Shown: positions 1 through 6,887 of the stretch, in pieces
How positions within the stretch are numbered: position 1 is the first letter of the stretch
Layout: each line of letters opens with the position of its first letter
Assembly (NCBI GenBank): GCA_002404835.1
Contig: DHKM01000020.1
Location: forward strand, 1 to 40,893
Direction of reading: 5' to 3'
DNA: 40,893 nt
Source of the DNA: Caryophanales bacterium UBA4694
GTDB lineage: Bacteria; Bacillota_I; Bacilli_A; RFN20; CAG-288
Notes under the pieces: model-generated
Told to the model about the DNA's origin: nothing
What the model saw: only the letters and a program-made list of their open reading frames with translations
Databases searched by the model: none
Program-made: the position numbers and the translations under genes

Positions 1-943
1 GTATGCGGTTTTCCGATTTCTTGATGATGCTTTCCGGATAGGCGGCAACGAAGCGGTCTGACATTCTGCCATCCTTTCCCATAACGCAGAAGTCGTACTT
101 TCCGAGAATCGATTCCAGAAACGGCTTCGTATAGTATCCTCTGTCCATGCATAAAGTGAATCTTGCATTGCTTTTTATCTTCTCTACCTTCTGGATATAG
201 TTCTTGCAGTGTTCCATATCCACGATGGAACCGTAGAAGACGTCGAAATGCATCGGCATTCCCGTTTCCCTGTCAACGAGATAGGAGAAATTGACCTGCG
301 GAAGACCTTCGTCCGTCTTTGTCTTTCCCATCTCGGCAAGTCCGATCTGCCCGGACGACGTATTCGCATTCGTCGAATCGAAGTCGACCTCGACTTCCGG
401 GGAATCGTTCAGCGACAGACGGGATTCCAGCCACAGCGAAAGGAAGTTCTTTATGTTCTCGTGGGTGAATTTCTCGTTGAACAGCTTTCCCAGATCCGGA
501 ATGTAGTTCGTTCCGAGATAATGGTCGTATCCGTAATAGGAAAAGCCGGACATGTCCGTATCCCTTGCGGAAAGATAGTACTGCATGCATGCCTCTATCT
601 CCTGGCTGAATCCAGGGAAGCTTTCGGCCAGAGCGGAATCGAGTCCGTTCTTCTCGCATACGGCACGGACAAAGAGATACTGCCCTACGCTCTGGGTGGG
701 ACAGAATTCGTATGTCTCCTTTCTGCCTGCGAGCTTTTCCATTTCCTCGGGATGCCTTTCGAAATAGACGTGGTTGGGATTCATCATGTCGGAATCCCTG
801 CCGACGGCGACGCCAACGACGGCACAGTCGTCTTTTGTCGTCTTTCCCTTCCTCGAGAAGATCTCCGTAACATAGGGCCTGTTCTTTTTCCAGGATATGC
901 GTTTCCTTGTCGGCAGCGGAACCAGAATGTCGTTGTAAACCAT
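1..943 (-). CDS. DDE transposase, IS4/IS1634-like, 3' part cut by window edge
   Basis: An open minus-strand frame runs without a stop from an ATG at 943 to the window edge (314 codons). It starts MVYNDILVPLPTRKR and has the RBS AGAGGTG just upstream. A first catalytic aspartate is likely D189 in VDFDSTNANTS. A second is D267 in LCMDRGYYTK, the usual D-R/S-G-YY second-aspartate motif of the IS4 superfamily. The segment around residues 208-225 (VNFSYLVDRETGMP) matches the part where these enzymes discuss re-use of old reactions. The glutamate-containing C-terminus is not in the window. The family (IS1634 versus other IS4 groups) is inferred from the motif style, not from a search. The other frames over this stretch are shadows. 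Confidence 0.8.
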   Translation of the reverse strand, partial: MVYNDILVPLPTRKRISWKKNRPYVTEIFSRKGKTTKDDCAVVGVAVGRDSDMMNPNHVYFERHPEEMEKLAGRKETYEFCPTQSVGQYLFVRAVCEKNGLDSALAESFPGFSQEIEACMQYYLSARDTDMSGFSYYGYDHYLGTNYIPDLGKLFNEKFTHENIKNFLSLWLESRLSLNDSPEVEVDFDSTNANTSSGQIGLAEMGKTKTDEGLPQVNFSYLVDRETGMPMHFDVFYGSIVDMEHCKNYIQKVEKIKSNARFTLCMDRGYYTKPFLESILGKYDFCVMGKDGRMSDRFVAAYPESIIKKSENRI

Positions 944-953
944 GCTTCACCTC

Positions 954-973
954 TTGTGTGGATATCCACACAA
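954..973. repeat. Perfect 20-base palindrome before the transposase
   Basis: TTGTGTGGATATCCACACAA is its own reverse complement. It lies 10 bases upstream of the transposase start, and the half-site TGTGTGGAT recurs at 1075-1083, followed by GTGTGGA. This spacing fits a binding site for the transposase or for a repressor of its promoter, but function is inferred only. Confidence 0.6.
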
Positions 974-1099
974 ATATTATACCGCATCCGTATTGGATTT
1001 CCAAGGGAATCGACAAAGGAAAAAGCCGAAGATATCGGGTTTTCCGACATTCCTCGGCCTGAATTGCATCTATCTGTGTGGATGTGTGGACAAAAATTT

Positions 1100-1513
1100 A
1101 GGTTATAGAAAAGCATGTTTTTGAAATGTAACCGCTTTATATATTAAGTTTTTTTACATAAAGTCGTTTTTTGCTTTATTTTTTCAAAAGAAGAAAAGAA
1201 CGTTAAAATGTCACTTTTTTCAACGTAATATGTAAAATCAACATTTGAAAAAAGTTGCAAAAGAAACTCCGTTAAATCATTTTTCGTTTTTCATAAAAAC
1301 AAGCAATACTCAAAAAATCGAATTATATTAGACGTGCTGGTACAGATTAATGATCAGATAGTCACAACCGCTGATCATGACAAAATCATTGATATAGCCT
1401 CAATTCCAGTATCCTTTTAGGTAACAATCCAAAAAACAATTATGATGGTTTCCTAACGTTGAAATAAAACAACGAAAATATAACGCACAATTAAAAAGGA
1501 GTCATCAAAAATC
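1100..1513. other. AT-rich intergenic region with a possible coding relic
   Basis: This is the stretch between the insertion sequence and the lipoprotein gene. It holds no intact gene that I can support. Plus-strand 1331-1420 stays open and reads like protein (DVLVQINDQIVTTADHDKI and onwards, ending at TAG 1418-1420). It has no start codon or RBS and may be the tail of a gene disrupted by the insertion. The final part, around 1440-1513, carries the AT-rich leader and RBS (AAAAAGGAG) of the lipoprotein. Confidence 0.4.
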
Positions 1514-2416
1514 ATGAAAAAACAATTCACATTATTATTCGTTTCTCTCTGTCTTTTATCCGGATGCAGCAAAGAATCCAATGTCATCTCCAAAAGCACA
1601 GACTCCGGTTCAACCCAACATCCTGAATCGAATGTGATTGATTCCGTCGAAACCAGCACGGTTCAATCCAATACCCATAACACTGCTTCAACAACCAAAG
1701 ATAAAGTCATCACAGATGAGAACTATGCAGTCAAAAACAATTACAGTTTCAAAGGTAAAGCAAGCCAGAAAGCCATCAACTTCGAAATGGATTTCGAAGG
1801 GAAACTGTATGATGACGGATTCTATATGGAATGCACTTCGCAGGGAGAAACGGAGTCTGTTGAATATTATTTCGATGGGGGAAAATACCCGATGGCTGTC
1901 CAATACAACAAAAGCAATGGTAAATATTACTATAGTCAATGGGCAGCAGAATATACTCTATCCGAATTCCTTGATGCCTATGATTTAGAAAAGAGCATCA
2001 AGAACACTACATGGGAATTCGTAAAGAGCGAAACCGAAAACGAAACCACATTCGACCGTTTCAAAAGTACAGACTCCATTCCGTTCTTCATGTTTTCAAT
2101 ATATCAGTTGAACTTTCCGACACTGGAGTTCAAGGCTGGGATCCTAAGCAAAGTCACTGGAACTATCAACGTCCCAACAGAAGATACGGATACTGTAGAA
2201 CAGAATGACATGTCCGTCAGTGCCGGCAAAGAGGCAATGACATGCAACATCGAATTCGATATCGTAGAAATCGGAAACCAGACCATGGGGCATGAAAAGC
2301 CGATAAAAGTAGATGCTTATTCATCCTTTTATCCAAATAATCGTTACAATCGGAGAATCTTCGGATTCTCCTTTTTTGTTGAGGCATCAAAAGCATTGAA
2401 TTTTTCTGCAAAATAA
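1514..2416 (+). CDS. Predicted lipoprotein of unknown function
   Basis: A 300-residue protein with a clear lipoprotein signal: KKQ positive start, hydrophobic stretch and lipobox LSGC with the lipidated cysteine at C18. It should be tethered to the outer face of the membrane. Residues 19-70 are rich in Ser, Thr, Asn and Gln, a typical flexible linker. The rest looks like a soluble beta-rich domain; I recognise no family. RBS AAAAAGGAG lies upstream of ATG 1514. The last 20 or so residues are unusual: the frame runs through a textbook terminator hairpin (2352-2377) and stops at 2414-2416. The ancestral C-terminus was therefore probably shorter, and the present end may reflect a frameshift or lost stop. 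Confidence 0.7.
   Translation: MKKQFTLLFVSLCLLSGCSKESNVISKSTDSGSTQHPESNVIDSVETSTVQSNTHNTASTTKDKVITDENYAVKNNYSFKGKASQKAINFEMDFEGKLYDDGFYMECTSQGETESVEYYFDGGKYPMAVQYNKSNGKYYYSQWAAEYTLSEFLDAYDLEKSIKNTTWEFVKSETENETTFDRFKSTDSIPFFMFSIYQLNFPTLEFKAGILSKVTGTINVPTEDTDTVEQNDMSVSAGKEAMTCNIEFDIVEIGNQTMGHEKPIKVDAYSSFYPNNRYNRRIFGFSFFVEASKALNFSAK
2352..2377 (+). terminator. UUCG-tetraloop terminator inside the lipoprotein ORF end
   Basis: Stem GGAGAATC / GATTCTCC closes on a TTCG tetraloop and is followed by six T. This is an ideal rho-independent terminator, yet it is read as coding sequence by the lipoprotein ORF. Confidence 0.85.
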
Positions 2417-2419
2417 ATA

Positions 2420-2443
2420 CCTCTAGGTAATAATACCTAGAGG
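2420..2443. repeat. 10-bp inverted repeat with 4-base loop
   Basis: CCTCTAGGTA, loop ATAA, then TACCTAGAGG. The stem is perfect but no T-run follows, so it is not a normal terminator. It sits just 3' of the lipoprotein stop and about 50 bases before the likely Nudix promoter. It could be an operator, an mRNA 3'-end stabiliser or a mobile-element scar. Confidence 0.55.
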
Positions 2444-2493
2444 CAAGAGCAAAAGGAATTTTTATGTTAGAATTTATTAGCGTTACAAATGCT

Positions 2494-2520
2494 TTGACTC
2501 AAAAGCATATATAATAATAT
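2494..2520 (+). promoter_or_regulatory. Candidate promoter of the Nudix-vsr pair
   Basis: TTGACT at 2494-2499 and TAATAT at 2515-2520 are separated by 15 bases, shorter than ideal. A register with ATATAG gives 17. It lies about 50 bases upstream of the Nudix start. Confidence 0.4.
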
Positions 2521-2571
2521 AGAAGTTTCATTCAAAAGTCAATAGGTGAAACACAAAGGAGATAAATTTGT

Positions 2572-2988
2572 ATGAAATTTGAATACAGTTACGGAGCAGT
2601 TGTCTATCGGATCAAGGACGGAAGGACAGAATTTCTCATCGAACACATGAGACTTGGACATGTTTCGCTTGCCAAAGGCCACATCGAAAAAGGAGAGACA
2701 GAAGAACAGTGCGCTCTCCGGGAAATCAAAGAGGAAACAAACCTTGATGTCAGTCTGAACACCGATTTCCGTCATACGATCCAATACAGTCCAAAGCCAG
2801 GAATCTTGAAATACGTCACTTTCTTTCTTGCTTCAGCCACCAGTGATAAAATCGTCTCGCAACCTGAGGAAGTCAGCTATACCGAGTGGGCAAGTCCCGA
2901 AGATGCCATCGAAAAAGTGACGTTCGATACCGATAAGGAAACACTGAAAGACGCAATATCCTATATGAAAAAACATAATCTTCTTTGA
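2572..2988 (+). CDS. Nudix hydrolase (Ap4A hydrolase/MutT-like)
   Basis: A 138-residue protein with a complete Nudix box: G36, E42, then REIKEET at 50-56, in the pattern G-x5-E-x7-REUxEE. Such enzymes hydrolyse nucleoside diphosphates linked to another group, using the box glutamates to hold Mg2+. The short length and the start GAVVYRIKDGRTEFLIE resemble bacterial bis(5'-nucleosyl)-tetraphosphatases, which degrade Ap4A, but the substrate cannot be read from the sequence. RBS AAAGGAG precedes ATG 2572. The next gene starts two bases after this stop, so the two are probably co-transcribed and translationally coupled. Confidence 0.85.
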   Translation: MKFEYSYGAVVYRIKDGRTEFLIEHMRLGHVSLAKGHIEKGETEEQCALREIKEETNLDVSLNTDFRHTIQYSPKPGILKYVTFFLASATSDKIVSQPEEVSYTEWASPEDAIEKVTFDTDKETLKDAISYMKKHNLL

Positions 2989-2990
2989 CT

Positions 2991-3422
2991 ATGCAAAAGA
3001 CAAAGTCGCAGATCCACTACAACATGTCCAGGATCAGAGGAAAAGACACCTCAATCGAGACGAAGCTGAGGAAAGAACTTTTCCACAATGGCATCCGGTA
3101 CCGGAAGAATGTTTCCGGACTTTCCGGTCATCCGGACATCGTCATTTCGAAATATCGGATCATCATCTTCTGTGACGGGGATTTCTTCCACGGATATGAC
3201 CTTGGGAAAATCGAATCGCAATTGAAGACAAATACGGCTTTTTGGATGGAAAAGATTGAGAGAAACCAGGAAAGGGATCGGAAGAACGACTTAAAACTTG
3301 TAAACCAAGGATACTTCGTTCTTCATTTCTGGGAACATGAAATCAAAGAGGATATCCAGGCTGTTCTAGATGAAATCTATGCATGTATAGAAAAACAGAA
3401 GATAATCCTGAAGTTAGATTGA
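2991..3422 (+). CDS. Vsr-like (very short patch repair-type) endonuclease
   Basis: A 143-residue protein of the Vsr branch of PD-(D/E)XK nucleases. It has the N-terminal block MSRIRGKDTSIETKLRKEL, the catalytic SGHPDIVI segment, FFHG in place of Vsr's FWHH, the basic block FWMEKIERNQERDRKND and the C-terminal HFWEHEI. Classical Vsr nicks beside T:G mismatches made by deamination of 5-methylcytosine. The cysteine zinc ligands of E. coli Vsr appear replaced: the GCFWH-type cysteine by D (CDGDFFHGYD) and WEC by WEH. This variant is also seen in relatives linked to restriction-modification systems. No cytosine methyltransferase lies in the window. I chose ATG 2991; a TTG at 2985 overlapping the upstream stop is possible. 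No clear RBS is visible, which fits coupling to the Nudix gene. Confidence 0.8.
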   Translation: MQKTKSQIHYNMSRIRGKDTSIETKLRKELFHNGIRYRKNVSGLSGHPDIVISKYRIIIFCDGDFFHGYDLGKIESQLKTNTAFWMEKIERNQERDRKNDLKLVNQGYFVLHFWEHEIKEDIQAVLDEIYACIEKQKIILKLD

Positions 3423-3451
3423 ATGTTCCGTTTAAATATCTATTTTCACCA

Positions 3452-3489
3452 CAAAAAAGTAGAGCTTTGCTTAAAGCCCTACTTTTTTT
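3452..3489. terminator. Bidirectional terminator between vsr-like gene and enolase
   Basis: Stem AGTAG-a-GCTTT / AAAGC-c-CTACT with loop GCTT, with an A-run before it and a T-run after it. It can therefore terminate the plus-strand vsr transcript and the minus-strand enolase transcript. Confidence 0.85.
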
Positions 3490-3511
3490 GTTTCAGTCAA
3501 TAAGGGTTCTA

Positions 3512-4810
3512 TTAGAACTCTCTGTTCTTGAAGGCGTGGATACCAAGATACTTGGCTTCGGAACCGAGTTCTTCTTCGATTCTGAGAAGCTGGTTGTACT
3601 TGGCCATACGATCGGTTCTGGAAGCAGAACCAGTCTTGATCTGACCGGCATTGACGGCAACAGCCAAATCGGCGATAGTAGTATCTTCGGTTTCACCGGA
3701 TCTATGAGAGACCATGCAGGTATAGGCGTTGGTCTGAGCAAGACGGATGGCATCCAAAGTCTCAGTCAAAGTACCAATCTGGTTGACCTTGATAAGAACG
3801 GAATTGGCGACATCGTTGATGATTCCCTTCTTGACGAAGGCAGGATTGGTGACGAAGAGATCGTCTCCGACAAGCTGGATCTTCTTTCCAAGTCTCTTGG
3901 TAAGTTCTTTCCAACCTTCCCAATCGGATTCGGCAAGACCATCTTCGATGGTGATGATGGAAGGATAATCCTTGACGAGCTTTTCCATATACTGGATCAT
4001 CTCTTCAGTGGTCTTCTTTCCTTCGCCGGACTTCTTAAGATTGTAGACACCGTTTCCTTCATAGAATTCGGAAGAAGCAACATCCATACCTAAGAAGATC
4101 TGCTCTCCGAGCTTATAGCCGGCAGCAGCAACAGCTTCGGCAATCAAACTCAGTGGCTCTTCATTTCCTTCTTTGCAGGAAGGAGCAAATCCGCCTTCGT
4201 CGCCGACACCAGTCTCATATCCATGGGACTTGACGACCTTCTGTAAGGCGTGGAAGCATTCGACACCAGCTCTTAAAGCTTCATGGAAGGTATCGAAACC
4301 AGCAGGAATGATGAAGAATTCCTGGAAATCAACAGTAGACTGAGCATGGGCACCGCCATTGATGACGTTCATGCACGGAGTCGGAAGAGTCTTTGCATTG
4401 GTTCCGCCGATATAACGATACAACGGCATATGAAGAGACATAGCAGCAGCTCTTGCTGTGGCAAGAGAAACACCAAGGATGGCGTTTGCGCCAAGGTTCT
4501 TCTTGAACGGAGTTCCGTCAAGCTTGAGCATAGTCTCATCGACCAAAACCTGGTTGGTAGCCTCTAAGCCGATAACGGCCGGAGCAATCTTGGTGTTGAC
4601 ATTCTCGACAGCCTTGAGAACACCCTTTCCTCCGAATCTGGACTTGTCTCCATCTCTGAGTTCGAGAGCTTCGGATTCACCAGTGGAAGCACCAGAAGGA
4701 ACGATAGCTCTTGCTAAGGTACCATCCTCTAAGCCGACTTCAACTTCGACAGTCGGATTACCACGGGAATCTAAGACTTCACGACCATGAACATAATTGA
4801 TTTTAGCCAT
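3512..4810 (-). CDS. eno: Enolase (2-phosphoglycerate dehydratase)
   Basis: A full-length 432-residue enolase, which converts 2-phosphoglycerate to phosphoenolpyruvate in glycolysis. Diagnostic segments occur in order: GREVLDSRGNPTVEVEV at the N-terminus, the flexible PSGASTGE loop, the GDEGGFAP loop, the metal-binding IEDGLAE, the catalytic lysine in LIKVNQIGT, and the signature SHRSGETEDTTIAD followed by the second lysine in QIKTGS. RBS AAAGGAG precedes ATG 4810. It has its own promoter and is not next to the other lower-glycolysis genes (gap, pgk, tpi, gpm) with which it often travels in Bacillota. It ends at the shared terminator near 3452-3489. Confidence 0.98.
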   Translation of the reverse strand: MAKINYVHGREVLDSRGNPTVEVEVGLEDGTLARAIVPSGASTGESEALELRDGDKSRFGGKGVLKAVENVNTKIAPAVIGLEATNQVLVDETMLKLDGTPFKKNLGANAILGVSLATARAAAMSLHMPLYRYIGGTNAKTLPTPCMNVINGGAHAQSTVDFQEFFIIPAGFDTFHEALRAGVECFHALQKVVKSHGYETGVGDEGGFAPSCKEGNEEPLSLIAEAVAAAGYKLGEQIFLGMDVASSEFYEGNGVYNLKKSGEGKKTTEEMIQYMEKLVKDYPSIITIEDGLAESDWEGWKELTKRLGKKIQLVGDDLFVTNPAFVKKGIINDVANSVLIKVNQIGTLTETLDAIRLAQTNAYTCMVSHRSGETEDTTIADLAVAVNAGQIKTGSASRTDRMAKYNQLLRIEEELGSEAKYLGIHAFKNREF

Positions 4811-4842
4811 TGTAATAATCTCCTTTATTTATGACCTTAAGT

Positions 4843-4870
4843 ATTATAACCAAAATATTTTTGATGTTAA
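4843..4870 (-). promoter_or_regulatory. Enolase promoter
   Basis: On the minus strand, TTAACA (4870-4865) and a consensus TATAAT (4848-4843) are separated by 16 bases, with the RBS AAAGGAG downstream. Confidence 0.65.
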
Positions 4871-4910
4871 ATCAAATCACAAAAACCGAACGATTTTTCA
4901 CACTTATCGC

Positions 4911-5819
4911 TTATTTCTTGAGATTATGAAGCTCTTTTGCAATCAAGCCGGCAACATAAGCGTTGTTCTTAATAAGAGCAATATTGGAAACAAGGGATTT
5001 TCCCTGAGTGAGACCGACAAGTTTATCGAGAAGATACGGAGTGACGGCTTTGCCTTTGATGTGGTCCTTTTCCATCATCTTGAGGGCTTCTTCGATTCTT
5101 TCGTTCATCCAATCATAATCGATGGAATATTCTTCCGGAATCGGATTGACGATAAGATTGCCTTGATTCAGACCAAGTTCATCTCCGATATGGATCATCT
5201 TGGCAATATCCAGGGCAGAATCCGCACTGAGATCAAGCTTATAGTCGGAGGTACGGGTATAGAATAACGGCATGTTCTTTGTCTGATAGCCGATGACACT
5301 GACACCCTGAGTTTCGAGATATTCCAAAGTTCTGGGAATATCAAGAATCGCCTTAGGTCCTGCACAGACGACATTGACCGGAGTACGGGCAAATTCATTG
5401 AGGTCGGCAGAGACATCCATGGTCTCGTTGAATCCTCTGTGGACTCCTCCGATTCCACCGGTTCCGAATACACGGATATGAGCAAGATTGGCCAAAATCA
5501 TGGTAGCAGCAACCGTAGTGGAGCCAGTCAATCCCTCAGCAATGCAATACGGAAGATCCTTTCTACTGACCTTGATAGCAGAATGGTTCTGACCAAGTGC
5601 TTCAATTTCATCCTTGGAAAGTCCGATCTTGATTTCACCATCAAGAATACCGATTGTATATGGTTCAGCGCCGGCCTTACGAATCATGTCTTCGCAGGCA
5701 AGTGCACATTCGACGTTCTGCGGATAGGGCATACCATGAGTAAGCACAGTAGTTTCCAATGCAACAGCCGGTCTTCCGCTGAGATCCGGCAGGTTCTTCA
5801 GTTGTTCTTCAAGTTTCAT
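4911..5819 (-). CDS. psuG: Pseudouridine-5'-phosphate glycosidase
   Basis: A 302-residue protein of the PsuG/IndA family, the normal length. PsuG splits pseudouridine 5'-phosphate reversibly into uracil and ribose 5-phosphate, using Mn2+ and a catalytic lysine. Visible family segments are VALETTVLTHGMPYPQN near the N-terminus (ETT with the active-site glutamate), GLTGSTTVAATM, the glycine-rich FGTGGIGGVHRG, VCAGPKAILD with its catalytic-type lysine, and LGLNQGNLIVNPIPEE. The RBS AAGGAAAGG lies somewhat far upstream of ATG 5819. No pseudouridine kinase (PsuK) or nucleoside transporter lies beside it, so the upstream steps must be encoded elsewhere. It reads in the same direction as enolase, which has its own promoter. 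Confidence 0.95.
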   Translation of the reverse strand: MKLEEQLKNLPDLSGRPAVALETTVLTHGMPYPQNVECALACEDMIRKAGAEPYTIGILDGEIKIGLSKDEIEALGQNHSAIKVSRKDLPYCIAEGLTGSTTVAATMILANLAHIRVFGTGGIGGVHRGFNETMDVSADLNEFARTPVNVVCAGPKAILDIPRTLEYLETQGVSVIGYQTKNMPLFYTRTSDYKLDLSADSALDIAKMIHIGDELGLNQGNLIVNPIPEEYSIDYDWMNERIEEALKMMEKDHIKGKAVTPYLLDKLVGLTQGKSLVSNIALIKNNAYVAGLIAKELHNLKK

Positions 5820-5845
5820 TTTATTATTTGCCTTTCCTTAATATT

Positions 5846-6820
5846 TTATTCCTTTGCATCCGTAAAACGGAATACCATAAAGTGAGAATATTTCTGTCCT
5901 GCCTTCAAAATGATAGCGGAGAAAGGGATTCTGCTATTCTGAGGCTCGACGGCAATGGCCCTGCGATAAAGAAGGTTATCCCGATTGACGAACTCATCTT
6001 TGCTCATGGATGTATCGACATAGAAGTTTGCACCTTCGTAATCCGTCAGCACTTCCAGTTTCGTTTTTCCGTTGGAAAGAGTGATTTGCGGTTGTTCCGT
6101 ATTCTTCTCATCGAAAAGAAGGAAATGATCGAAAGTATCCGGAAATTTGGAATTCTTCTTAATTCCATCCAACTTGGTCTTCAGTCGGCTTTCCCTTCTG
6201 AAATCAAGATAGGCAGGGACCTTTTCGATGCTTTCAATCAGCTCTGTTCCTTCTTTGAAGGCACCATATCTAGAGGCTTTGACTTTAAGAGTGTAATTAT
6301 CGACGTTTTCTTCCCTTCCAAGATTGAAATACGGGTGGAAGGACATGAGAATCGGAGTATCCTGGTCGCTTTTCGCCTTTTGATATACATGGATTTCATT
6401 TTTTCCATAAGGAAGAAAATAAGTCACTTTGAAAAAGACATTACCAGGAAATCCGGCTTCACCATCCCTGGAATAGTAGGTGAAGATAATATAATTTCCC
6501 TGCGGTTGATTGGCAATGTAAACATTCCACTTCTTGAAAGAGAGAGACTCCATACCAGAACCATGACAGTTGATTCCGCCAGGATCATTGGATACAACGT
6601 CGAATTCATTGTGTCCGACTTGAAAATGGCTTGGAATCCTGCCGGCAATTCTAGCCAATGTTTTTCCATAATAATGGTCGGAGCTGTTATAGAGATTGAT
6701 ATCCTTCGGTTGAAGAATCATCGGAACCCCTTTGTAAGTCAAAGAGACAAGTCCCGCTCCGATCGTGGAGAAACCGGCTTCTAGATCGGCACCATTATTG
6801 ACAATAAGACTACGTGGCAT
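5846..6820 (-). CDS. Aldose 1-epimerase (galactose mutarotase family)
   Basis: A 324-residue GalM-like protein. It would interconvert alpha and beta anomers of a hexose in the cytoplasm. Evidence: GKTLARIAGRI near residue 55, an H in NCHGSG for sugar binding, the catalytic-histidine segment MSFHPYFNLG, and a C-terminal AVEPQNS that supplies the catalytic glutamate. The strong RBS AGGAGG lies upstream of ATG 6820. No signal peptide is present. It runs directly into the psuG region (26-base gap), so the two are probably in one operon. The substrate is not certain: the family also includes glucose-6-phosphate epimerases, although the HPYFNL form favours a true mutarotase. Confidence 0.85.
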   Translation of the reverse strand: MPRSLIVNNGADLEAGFSTIGAGLVSLTYKGVPMILQPKDINLYNSSDHYYGKTLARIAGRIPSHFQVGHNEFDVVSNDPGGINCHGSGMESLSFKKWNVYIANQPQGNYIIFTYYSRDGEAGFPGNVFFKVTYFLPYGKNEIHVYQKAKSDQDTPILMSFHPYFNLGREENVDNYTLKVKASRYGAFKEGTELIESIEKVPAYLDFRRESRLKTKLDGIKKNSKFPDTFDHFLLFDEKNTEQPQITLSNGKTKLEVLTDYEGANFYVDTSMSKDEFVNRDNLLYRRAIAVEPQNSRIPFSAIILKAGQKYSHFMVFRFTDAKE

Positions 6821-6843
6821 AAAAATACCTCCTAAGCAACGAA

Positions 6844-6875
6844 ATAGGTCCTTCTATAAAAATAGAAGAACCTAT
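6844..6875. terminator. Hairpin between the unknown gene and the epimerase
   Basis: ATAGGT-c-CTTCTA / TAGAAG-a-ACCTAT with an A-rich loop and one mismatch. The T-run after it on the minus strand is short, so it may be a weak terminator or attenuator for transcripts coming from the 333-residue gene. Confidence 0.5.
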
Positions 6876-6887
6876 GGATTGCTGTTT

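Larger units (their letters stand above)
1..1095 (-). mobile_element. Insertion sequence end, IS4/IS1634-like (partial)
   Basis: This is the promoter-proximal end of an insertion sequence whose other end lies outside the window. It holds the partial transposase (943 down to 1) and about 150 bases of noncoding end. That end contains a perfect 20-base palindrome at 954-973 and further copies of the half-site TGTGTGGAT at 1075-1083. The transposase G+C is visibly higher than in the AT-rich sequence after 1100, which suggests foreign origin. The exact outer end cannot be fixed because the matching terminal repeat is not in the window; 1095 is an estimate. Confidence 0.7.

Noticed and set aside
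209..1108. A 299-codon plus-strand ORF (and a 247-codon minus-strand frame, 273-1016) over the transposase
   Set aside because: Both are shadows. The real minus-strand frame (1-943) has an RBS, a good start and DDE motifs; these have none.
3383..4093. A 236-codon plus-strand ORF over the enolase C-terminus
   Set aside because: Antisense to conserved enolase codons, with no RBS and no family features.
5828..6784. A 318-codon plus-strand ORF over the epimerase
   Set aside because: Antisense shadow of the mutarotase gene; no RBS and no motif.
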